Shown here piece by piece: positions 52,261 through 60,545 of a DNA stretch of 60,545 bases; within the stretch, counting starts at the first letter, position 1, and every line of letters starts with the position of its first letter. Position numbers and translations under genes: made by a program. The stretch is from Syntrophobacteraceae bacterium. Its GTDB lineage: Bacteria > Desulfobacterota > Syntrophobacteria > Syntrophobacterales > Syntrophobacteraceae. Below the pieces are notes generated by a model. That model ran no database searches. It saw only the letters and a program-made list of their open reading frames with translations, and was not told the DNA's origin. The stretch is taken from positions 1 through 60,545 of the forward strand of contig JALOOX010000037.1 of the NCBI GenBank assembly GCA_025454175.1, given 5' to 3'.

Positions 52261-52316
52261 TCTCAGGAAGGACACGGGGCGCTTCCACCGCTGGGGGCGC
52301 CGGAAAGGGGAAGAAG

Positions 52317-53534
52317 ATGCCCGTTTATGTTTGGAAAGGGTTGGATCGAAACGGGAAAAAGCAGAACGGAGAAATCGAGGCGGACAATCCCACCATCGCG
52401 CGCCAGCTGCTCGTGCGCAAGGGGATCAACATCAAGAGCTTCAAGCCGAAGCCGAAGGATCTTCTGGAGTACTTCCCCGCGCTGCAGGGCGGGGTCAAGG
52501 AAAAGGACCTGGTCATCTTCGTGCGCCAGTTCTCGACAATGATCGATGCGGGACTGCCCCTGGTGCAGGCCCTGGAAATCCTCCAGGAGCAGCAGAGCAA
52601 TCCCGCCTTCAAGCGCATCATCGGACAGATCAAACGGGACGTGGAGGAAGGCTCCACGCTGTCGGACGCGATCAAGCGGCATCCCGACACGTTCGATGGG
52701 CTGTTCGTCAACCTGGTGGCCGCAGGGGAGGTGGGCGGCATCCTGGACGTCATCCTCAATCGGCTCGCCACCTACATTGAAAAGCTGTCCGCCCTCAAGA
52801 AGAAGGTCAAGGGGGCCATGACCTACCCGGGCATCGTGATTTCGATCGCGGTGATCGTCGTGGCTGTCATCCTCATCTACGTCATTCCGGTTTTTGCGGG
52901 TCTGTTCAAGGATGCCGGGGCAAAACTGCCCACACTGACCGTCATGGTCATGTCCGCGAGCGATTTCGCCCAGAGCTACTTCCACTGGATCATCCTGGGA
53001 CTTGTCCTGGCGTTTGTCGGGCTCAAGCGATTTCGCAAGACGGCAAGGGGGCGGGACATCACGGACCGAATGATCCTGCGAAGTCCGGTTTTCGGCATGC
53101 TCATCAGGAAGGTCGCCGTGGCCCGTTTCACGCGAACCCTCGGGACCATGCTCTCGAGCGGTGTTCCCATCCTGGAGGGCCTGGACATCGTGGCCGCGAC
53201 CTCTGGAAATACCGTGATCGAGAAGGCGATTCGGAAGGCGAGAAACGCCATCGCCGAGGGGCGACCCGTGGCCGAGCCCCTTTACGAGACCAACGTCTTC
53301 CCCGTGATGGTCACCCAGATGATTGCCGTCGGCGAGGCTACCGGGGCACTGGATACCATGCTGGGCAAGATCGCCGACTTCTACGATGAAGAGGTGAATG
53401 TGGCCGTCGAATCCCTGACCTCCCTGCTCGAGCCCATGCTCATTGTGTTCCTGGGGGTCACCGTCGGATTCCTTCTGGTCGCCATGTATCTGCCCATTTT
53501 CCAGATTGCCGATGTGGTCGCCCGTGGTGCCTAG
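52317..53534 (+). CDS. pilC: Type IV pilus inner-membrane platform protein PilC
   Basis: A 405-residue T2SSF protein with two homologous cytoplasmic/membrane halves: QFSTMIDAGLPLVQALEIL in the first and FTRTLGTMLSSGVPILEGL in the second, each followed by the G-E-x-x-G-x-L motif (AAGEVGGILD, AVGEATGALD). Membrane helices lie near 175-200, 225-245 and at the C-terminus. PilC couples PilB rotation to pilin insertion. The sensor kinase gene begins inside its last codons. Confidence 0.95.
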   Translation: MPVYVWKGLDRNGKKQNGEIEADNPTIARQLLVRKGINIKSFKPKPKDLLEYFPALQGGVKEKDLVIFVRQFSTMIDAGLPLVQALEILQEQQSNPAFKRIIGQIKRDVEEGSTLSDAIKRHPDTFDGLFVNLVAAGEVGGILDVILNRLATYIEKLSALKKKVKGAMTYPGIVISIAVIVVAVILIYVIPVFAGLFKDAGAKLPTLTVMVMSASDFAQSYFHWIILGLVLAFVGLKRFRKTARGRDITDRMILRSPVFGMLIRKVAVARFTRTLGTMLSSGVPILEGLDIVAATSGNTVIEKAIRKARNAIAEGRPVAEPLYETNVFPVMVTQMIAVGEATGALDTMLGKIADFYDEEVNVAVESLTSLLEPMLIVFLGVTVGFLLVAMYLPIFQIADVVARGA

Positions 53535-55251
53535 GCCAACCGTACAACCGGCTGGTGCTTGCCCGGCGGCGCTGGGGGCCCTCTCCCTCAGGCAGAAGCT
53601 GCAGGGGGTGCTCTGGTTCCGACTGCTCCTGGCCATCATTTTCCTGGTATTGACGATCCTGGTGCAGAGCCGAAGGGAGGGGGACCTTCTTTCGGCTCAG
53701 TTGCAGCCTCTGTACCTGCTCTCCTGCATCCTGTTCGCCTTTACCATTGTCGCCGGCCTCAGTCTCAGGAAGACGAGAAACCTCCCAACCTTTGCCTATG
53801 TTCAGCTCCTGTTCGACGTGGGGGCGGTGACCTTTATCATTTACCTTTCCGGTGGTGTGGACAGTCCCTACCCGTTCCTCTACATGCCCGTCATCATCAG
53901 CGCGGGCCTCCTCCTGTTCAGACGCGGAGGTCTGCTCATCGCTTCCGCATGCAGCCTGGCCTACGGAGCACTGCTGGACCTGCAGTACTTTGAATGGATC
54001 GAGCCGCTTCAGATCGTGTACGAAGCAATGCAGCCCAGGGACAGCGGCGCCTATTTCCACAGCATCCTGATGGCCGTCACGGTCTTTTTCTTGATGGCGT
54101 ACATCAGCGGATACGCAGCCGAGGAGCTGGAGCGGTCCAGCGCGCAGCTGGAGCTGCAGAGACGGGACCATCAGCAGCTCGAGATGCTGCACCAGAACAT
54201 CGTTCACAGCATGAACAGCGGACTGCTCACCATCAACGGCGAAGGGCGCATCCGTTTTGCCAACCGCGCGGCGCAGGATATTTTGGGGATGCCTTCCGCC
54301 CGGCTGACGGGAGGACTCTTCGGGGAGCTCTTCCCGGACATTCAATGCGAGTCGTGGCCTCAGCTGCCGCCTTCATCCTTCCCGCCGGCGTCTTCGGAAA
54401 TCGTCTCCAGGCAGGAAATCCACTACAGTCGCCCATCGGGTGATCGGCTCTGCCTCGGTTACACCGTGTCGGCCCTCCAGCATGAGCTCGAGGAGGGAGC
54501 GGGCTGGATCTTCATTTTTCAGGACCTGACCCGTCTGAAGGCCATGGAGGAGAGAGTCCAGCGCATGGAGCGGGTGGATTTCGCAGGCAAGATCGCCGCC
54601 GAGATCGCCCATGAGATCAAGAATCCGCTGGCCGCCATGAGCGGCGCCGTTCAGATGCTCCAGATGAATATGCGCAACGACTCGGTGGAAGCGCGACTGA
54701 TGCAGATCGTCGAGCGCGAGATTCAAAGGATCAATGAACTGGTGATCGATTTCCTGTGGCTCGCCAAGGGGGCTCGAAAACCCGAGAAAACCGAGCCAAT
54801 CACCGTCTGCAACGTGATCGACGAAATGCTCATGCTGCTCAAGACCCGGGAAAAAGTCAATCCCGGCCAGCGCCTGGATACCCATTTCGAGTGCTCGCCG
54901 GTGGTGACCATGGATCCTCAGCATTTTCGCCAGATCCTGTGGAACCTGCTGGTGAACGCCCTGGAATCGATGCCCGACGGCGGGGACCTCACCATCTCGG
55001 TAGCTCCCTCCAATGGATCGGAATCCCAGGGTTTCTCGGAGACTCGCATCGATGTTCGGGACACGGGCTGCGGTATCCCGGGCGACGTGAGGAAGCGATT
55101 GTTCGAGCCGTTCTTCACCACCAAGAAGACCGGCACCGGCCTTGGGCTGAGCATTGTGTATCAGCTGGTTGAGACCGCGCAGGGGAGGCTCCAGGTCTCC
55201 TCCAACCATCCCACGGGAACCACCTTTTCGATTTTTTTCCCCACCGGTTGA
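53512..55251 (+). CDS. pilS: PilS-like membrane sensor histidine kinase
   Basis: A ~579-residue kinase overlapping the end of pilC by 23 bases (ATG 53512; GTG 53524 is an alternative). Six membrane helices at about 20-200 start LSLRQKLQGVLWFRLLLAII, as in PilS. A PAS domain (NIVHSMNSGLLTINGEGRI) follows, then HisKA with H-box IAHEIKNPLAAM (His at about 367) and HATPase_c with N-box LWNLLVNALESMPDGG, DTGCGIP, FEPFFTTK and GTGLGLS. PilS/PilR normally controls pilin transcription through sigma-54. The expected pilR does not follow; groES-groEL does. Confidence 0.9.
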   Translation: MWSPVVPRPTVQPAGACPAALGALSLRQKLQGVLWFRLLLAIIFLVLTILVQSRREGDLLSAQLQPLYLLSCILFAFTIVAGLSLRKTRNLPTFAYVQLLFDVGAVTFIIYLSGGVDSPYPFLYMPVIISAGLLLFRRGGLLIASACSLAYGALLDLQYFEWIEPLQIVYEAMQPRDSGAYFHSILMAVTVFFLMAYISGYAAEELERSSAQLELQRRDHQQLEMLHQNIVHSMNSGLLTINGEGRIRFANRAAQDILGMPSARLTGGLFGELFPDIQCESWPQLPPSSFPPASSEIVSRQEIHYSRPSGDRLCLGYTVSALQHELEEGAGWIFIFQDLTRLKAMEERVQRMERVDFAGKIAAEIAHEIKNPLAAMSGAVQMLQMNMRNDSVEARLMQIVEREIQRINELVIDFLWLAKGARKPEKTEPITVCNVIDEMLMLLKTREKVNPGQRLDTHFECSPVVTMDPQHFRQILWNLLVNALESMPDGGDLTISVAPSNGSESQGFSETRIDVRDTGCGIPGDVRKRLFEPFFTTKKTGTGLGLSIVYQLVETAQGRLQVSSNHPTGTTFSIFFPTG

Positions 55252-55261
55252 CCTTTTCCAC

Positions 55262-55290
55262 TTGCAAAAGCGTGGGCGAGTGACTAAAAG
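55262..55290 (+). promoter_or_regulatory. Probable groESL promoter
   Basis: TTGCAA (55262-55267) and TAAAAG (55285-55290) are 17 bases apart. The -10 overlaps the left arm of the CIRCE element, the arrangement expected for HrcA repression. The leader to groES would be about 200 bases. A second weaker pair, TTGAGT (55438-55443) and TTTACA (55461-55466), 17 apart, lies nearer the gene. Confidence 0.5.
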
Positions 55291-55313
55291 CACTCATCGG
55301 AAGCGAGTGCTAA
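55287..55313. promoter_or_regulatory. CIRCE operator (HrcA binding site)
   Basis: AAAGCACTC, nine spacer bases, GAGTGCTAA. The consensus is TTAGCACTC-N9-GAGTGCTAA: the right arm is perfect and the left arm differs at its two outermost bases. Location upstream of groES-groEL and overlap with the promoter support heat-shock control by the HrcA repressor. Confidence 0.88.
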
Positions 55314-55493
55314 TAATCGGCGCGGCGCCAGGAACGATGGTCTGAACCGCACCAACAAGTCTCATCTCCTGGCGTTTCCAAGGTTTTAATCATTGAGCCC
55401 CATTCGCCTCCGAGTCTTTCGAGTCAACCGTAACGGGTTGAGTTTTTTGTACACGGTTTGTTTACATCCATTCTGTACGGAGGAGTGCACCAC

Positions 55494-55784
55494 ATGAAAC
55501 TGAAACCTCTCAATGATCGTGTCGTGGTCAAACGGGTTGAGGAAGAAGAAAAGACTGCCGGCGGCATCATCATACCGGATACGGCCAAGGAGAAGCCCAT
55601 CCAGGGTGAAGTGCTGGCCGTGGGATCCGGCAAGCTCATGGAGGACGGCTCGCGACGTCCCCTGGATGTGAAAGCCGGCGACCGAGTCCTTTTCGGCAAA
55701 TATGCCGGAACCGACATCAAGATCGAGGGAGAAGAGCTTCTCATCATGCGCGAGGACGATATTCTCGCTGTAATCGAGAGCTAA
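55494..55784 (+). CDS. groES: Co-chaperonin GroES
   Basis: A 96-residue 10-kDa chaperonin that caps Gro[21 protein letters not shown] opens the protein; the mobile loop [19 protein letters not shown] and the [14 protein letters not shown] segment are standard. ATG 55494 follows GGAGGAG at suitable spacing; the frame extends 12 codons upstream without similarity. It is 78 bases ahead of groEL in the same transcript, downstream of a CIRCE operator. Confidence 0.97.
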   Translation: MKLKPLNDRVVVKRVEEEEKTAGGIIIPDTAKEKPIQGEVLAVGSGKLMEDGSRRPLDVKAGDRVLFGKYAGTDIKIEGEELLIMREDDILAVIES

Positions 55785-57500
<1,716 letters not shown>

Positions 57501-57579
57501 GCAAAGGATGTAAGTTCGGGGCCGATTCGGGGAGCGGGTCATTCCCGGGAAACCTGAATCGGCTGCCGATGAGCCATGG

Positions 57580-57618
57580 AAAGCCCCTCCGTGCCGAGCG
57601 ATCGGCCGGAGGGGCTTT
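57580..57618 (+). terminator. Rho-independent terminator of groESL
   Basis: AAAGCCCCTCCG (57580-57591) and CGGAGGGGCTTT (57607-57618) form a perfect 12-bp stem around a 15-base loop. It starts 79 bases after the groEL stop. T residues at the end of the right arm and CATTT follow. Confidence 0.88.
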
Positions 57619-57648
57619 CATTTGCGAGCATGCCGGCTGGTTAACCGC

Positions 57649-57676
57649 TTGACTTGCGGAAAGGGTGTGCTAAGAA
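57649..57676 (+). promoter_or_regulatory. Possible ileS promoter
   Basis: TTGACT (57649-57654) and TAAGAA (57671-57676), 16 bases apart, 76 bases before the ileS start and after the groESL terminator. The -10 is only moderately close to consensus. Confidence 0.4.
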
Positions 57677-57751
57677 AAAATCCTTTTTGCAGCAGTCTCG
57701 CGAGGTTGCTCAACGGTTGAGGAAGGACCATTCGAAAGGGGGATGGAAAGC

Positions 57752-60541
57752 ATGGATTACAAAGGCACTCTGAATCTACCCCAGACAGCGTTTCCCATGA
57801 AGGCCAGCCTTTCCAGGAAAGAGCCGGAAATCCTCGGGAAATGGGAAGAAACGGGTCTTTACGAGCAACTGCGCGAGCAGAGCCGAAACCACCCCCTGTA
57901 CATTCTCCATGACGGTCCCCCGTATGCCAACGGCCACATTCATCTCGGGACCGCCCTCAACAAGATCCTCAAGGACATGATCGTGAAGAGCCGCCAGATG
58001 AGCGGCTTCAATGCCGTTTACGTTCCGGGATGGGACTGCCACGGCCTGCCCATCGAGCACCAGGTGGACAAGGAGCTGGGGGAGCGCAAGCGTTCCATGA
58101 CCCAGGCAGAGATCCGTCGCCACTGCCGACGCTACGCCGAGCGGTTCATCGATATCCAGCGCAGTGAATTCAAGCGGCTCGGTGTCCTGGGTGAGTGGGA
58201 GAATCCATACCTGACCATGTCCTATGGCTACGAGGCGTCCATCGCCCGGGAGCTCGGGCGGTTTTTCGAAACCGGAAGCGTGGTTCGCAGCAAGAAGCCC
58301 ATCTACTGGTGCCCCAGCTGCCGAACGGCACTGGCCGAAGCCGAAGTCGAATACCATGACCACGGGTCCCCCTCCATTTACGTCAAGTTCGCCATGGGCC
58401 CGGAGGGGAGGGCGCGCTTCCCCGAGCTGGGATCGAAGCCCGTCCACGTCTTGATCTGGACGACAACCCCCTGGACCCTGCCGGCAAACCTGGCCATCAC
58501 CCTCCACCCCGACTTCGAGTACGTGGCCCTGGATGTGGGGGATGAAGTCTGGATACTGGCCGAGGGGCTCGTTCAAAGCTGCATGGAAATTTTCGGAGTG
58601 TCCCGTTACAGCGCGATCAGAACCTTCGGCGCCCAGGAGCTCAAGTCCATTTCGTGCCGGCACCCGTTCATGGACCGGGATTCGGTGCTCATCCTCGGCT
58701 CCCACGTGACCCTGGACGTCGGGACGGGTTGTGTTCACACGGCCCCGGGCCACGGTCGCGAGGACTACGACATGGCCCTGGAATATGGCCTGGACGTGCT
58801 CTCCCCGGTGGACGACGACGGAAAGTTCACGGACGAGGTTCCTCTTTTTGCCGGCCAGTTCGTCTTCGACGCCAACACCTCCGTGAACGCCAGGTTGAAG
58901 GAAACAGGGGCCCTGGTGTCCGAGGGGCGCATCACCCACAGCTATCCTCACTGCTGGCGATGCAAGCAGCCCGTTATCTTCCGGGCCACCGAGCAGTGGT
59001 TCATCTCCATGGACAAGCAGGAGCTTCGCCGGCATGCCCTGGAATGGATCGAAAAGGTGGAGTGGGTGCCCGGCTGGGGGCGGGAGCGCATCCACAACAT
59101 GATCGCCAACCGGCCCGACTGGTGCATTTCCCGTCAGAGATCCTGGGGTGTTCCCATCTCGGTTTTCACCTGCCGGGATTGCGGAGAGCTTCTGGCCACC
59201 CCGGAGGTGTTCGAGAAAGTGGTGTCTCTTTTCGAGAAGGACGGGGCCGACGTCTGGTTCGAAAAGCCGGCCGAGGACCTGCTGCCGGCCGGCGCCCAGT
59301 GCGGCCAGTGCGGCGGCTCTCGATTCGAGAAGGAGATGGATATCCTCGATGTCTGGTTCGATTCGGGCGTCTCCCACGCGGCGGTTCTCGAGCAGAGGTC
59401 GTACCTTCGATCGCCGGCCGACCTTTACCTCGAAGGGAGCGACCAGCATCGCGGCTGGTTCCATTCATCTCTCCTGGCCTCCGTGGGAACTCGGAACCGC
59501 GCCCCTTACAAGACCGTTCTGACGCATGGCTTCGTGGTGGACGGCCAGGGCCACAAGATGTCCAAATCCCTCGGGAACGTCATAGCCCCCGAGGAGATCA
59601 TCAACCAGTACGGCGCGGAAATCCTCAGGCTCTGGGTTTCCGCCGAGGACTACCGGGACGACATTCGTATTTCGCCGGATATTTTGAAGCGCCTCAGCGA
59701 GGCCTACCGCAGGATCCGCAATACCTGCCGCTTCATCATGGGGAATCTCAACGACTTCGATCCGGCAAAAGACTCGGTTTCCCTCGCCGAGATGCTGGAG
59801 CTGGATCGTTTCGCGCTGCATCAGCTTCAGGACCTCATTCAAAGAATCCGCACCGCCTACGAGCGCTTCGAGTTTCACCGGGTCTATCACGCCCTTCACA
59901 ACTACTGCGTGGTGGATCTGAGCGCCTTCTACCTGGATATTCTCAAGGACCGTCTCTACGCGTCAGCCCCGGGAAGCATCCTGCGCCGGTCGGCCCAAAC
60001 CGCCCTCTGGGAGATTCTGACGGCACTTCTCAAGCTCATGGCTCCCATTTTGTCGTTCACGGCCGAGGAGGCCTGGGACCACCTGCCTCATGGGGCAGGT
60101 AGCTCGGTGCACGCCCAGCCGTTCCCCGAGGTCGATGAAGCCCGTCGCGACAGTCAGCTGAGCACGCGCTGGACAGAGATTCTGCTCCTCAAGGGCGAGG
60201 TGGCCCGATCCCTTGAGACCGCGAGGCAAGCCAAGGTCATAGGGCATGCCCTCGATGCCGAGGTAGAACTGGCGTTGCCCGCCGAGGTTGGAGAGCGGTT
60301 GGCGGGTCAGGAAGACCTGCTTCGAACGGTCTTCATCGTCTCGGAGGTCAGATTCGTGAAGGCTTCCGACCTGAAGCATCCCATCGAGGGGGTCGAGATG
60401 GACGGCCTGCTCATGCAAGTCCATCCCGCATCGGCGGAAAAGTGCGAGCGCTGCTGGATCCGGGAGAAAACCGTGGGGCAGTTCGAGCATCATCCGAAGA
60501 TCTGTCGGCGGTGCCACGATGTCATTGCGTCGGCCCGGTGA
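57752..60541 (+). CDS. ileS: Isoleucyl-tRNA synthetase
   Basis: A 929-residue class I synthetase, complete, ending 4 bases before the window edge. The ATG at 57752 lies 9 bases after GAAAGGGGG; an ATG at 57743 is too close to it. HIGH is HIHLG (62-66), KMSKS is KMSKSLGN (about 602-609), the editing domain contains [15 protein letters not shown] and the C-terminal zinc site is CERCW and [18 protein letters not shown] is characteristic. This is the eubacterial type. The protein charges tRNA-Ile and edits Val. Confidence 0.97.
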   Translation: MDYKGTLNLPQTAFPMKASLSRKEPEILGKWEETGLYEQLREQSRNHPLYILHDGPPYANGHIHLGTALNKILKDMIVKSRQMSGFNAVYVPGWDCHGLPIEHQVDKELGERKRSMTQAEIRRHCRRYAERFIDIQRSEFKRLGVLGEWENPYLTMSYGYEASIARELGRFFETGSVVRSKKPIYWCPSCRTALAEAEVEYHDHGSPSIYVKFAMGPEGRARFPELGSKPVHVLIWTTTPWTLPANLAITLHPDFEYVALDVGDEVWILAEGLVQSCMEIFGVSRYSAIRTFGAQELKSISCRHPFMDRDSVLILGSHVTLDVGTGCVHTAPGHGREDYDMALEYGLDVLSPVDDDGKFTDEVPLFAGQFVFDANTSVNARLKETGALVSEGRITHSYPHCWRCKQPVIFRATEQWFISMDKQELRRHALEWIEKVEWVPGWGRERIHNMIANRPDWCISRQRSWGVPISVFTCRDCGELLATPEVFEKVVSLFEKDGADVWFEKPAEDLLPAGAQCGQCGGSRFEKEMDILDVWFDSGVSHAAVLEQRSYLRSPADLYLEGSDQHRGWFHSSLLASVGTRNRAPYKTVLTHGFVVDGQGHKMSKSLGNVIAPEEIINQYGAEILRLWVSAEDYRDDIRISPDILKRLSEAYRRIRNTCRFIMGNLNDFDPAKDSVSLAEMLELDRFALHQLQDLIQRIRTAYERFEFHRVYHALHNYCVVDLSAFYLDILKDRLYASAPGSILRRSAQTALWEILTALLKLMAPILSFTAEEAWDHLPHGAGSSVHAQPFPEVDEARRDSQLSTRWTEILLLKGEVARSLETARQAKVIGHALDAEVELALPAEVGERLAGQEDLLRTVFIVSEVRFVKASDLKHPIEGVEMDGLLMQVHPASAEKCERCWIREKTVGQFEHHPKICRRCHDVIASAR

Positions 60542-60545
60542 TCAT

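Noticed and set aside
57776..59464. 562-codon minus-strand frame opposite ileS
   Set aside because: Antisense shadow of a clear synthetase gene.

Overview
This is about 60.5 kb of GC-rich bacterial chromosome. The gene content points to a Desulfobacterota (former Deltaproteobacteria) anaerobe close to Syntrophobacter. Clues are the xseA-xseB-ispA-dxs-tlyA cluster, a two-gene 2-oxoacid:ferredoxin oxidoreductase, a PxxKW cysteine-rich protein, a DUF6178-type protein, a NIL/ferredoxin protein, and a radical-SAM cassette of the type named SynChlorMet (Syntrophobacter, Chlorobium, methanogens). The assignment is inference from gene content. No rRNA, tRNA or CRISPR array was found.

Layout. Bases 1-7.4 kb are one minus-strand run: two peptide-type ABC permeases, exonuclease VII, and isoprenoid precursor synthesis (ispA, dxs), ending in a partial tlyA. 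Bases 7.7-13 kb (plus) hold a DUF6178-like protein, a transmembrane Ser/Thr kinase with TPR repeats and a LysM lipoprotein. An AT-rich secreted-protein gene, a GAF-GGDEF protein and a GAF histidine kinase follow. Bases 16.1-19.1 kb (minus) are a tRNA-thiolation group (NIL/ferredoxin, mnmA, mtaB). Bases 19.5-24 kb (plus) hold a Xaa-Pro peptidase and two fusion proteins (alpha/beta hydrolase-OsmC and HPF-cold shock), then a CNNM/CorC-type membrane protein. Next come a secreted M4 metalloprotease, an unusual long UppP, a divergent CysRS-like ligase and an RsbU/RsbV/RsbW partner-switching module.

Bases 34.4-43.1 kb are an accessory island full of broken genes: a frameshifted transposase, a truncated sigma-54 activator, a decayed MFS transporter and an IS1634-like fragment. 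Inside it is an apparently intact RiPP cassette on the minus strand: a 54-residue Cys/Gly/Thr-rich precursor peptide with its own Shine-Dalgarno sequence (40017-40181), a PqqD-like leader-binding protein, and two radical SAM/SPASM enzymes. The precursor is the main discovery of this window. Its core has three C-x-[S/T]-G units at 10-11 residue spacing and its leader begins MKKQYTKPCLKPL.

Bases 43.1-60.5 kb return to core genes: DUF1015, a tRNA1(Val)-type methyltransferase, a catalytically divergent SDR, fabH, porBA, the PxxKW protein, pilB-pilC-pilS, groES-groEL (with a promoter-overlapping CIRCE operator and a strong terminator) and ileS.
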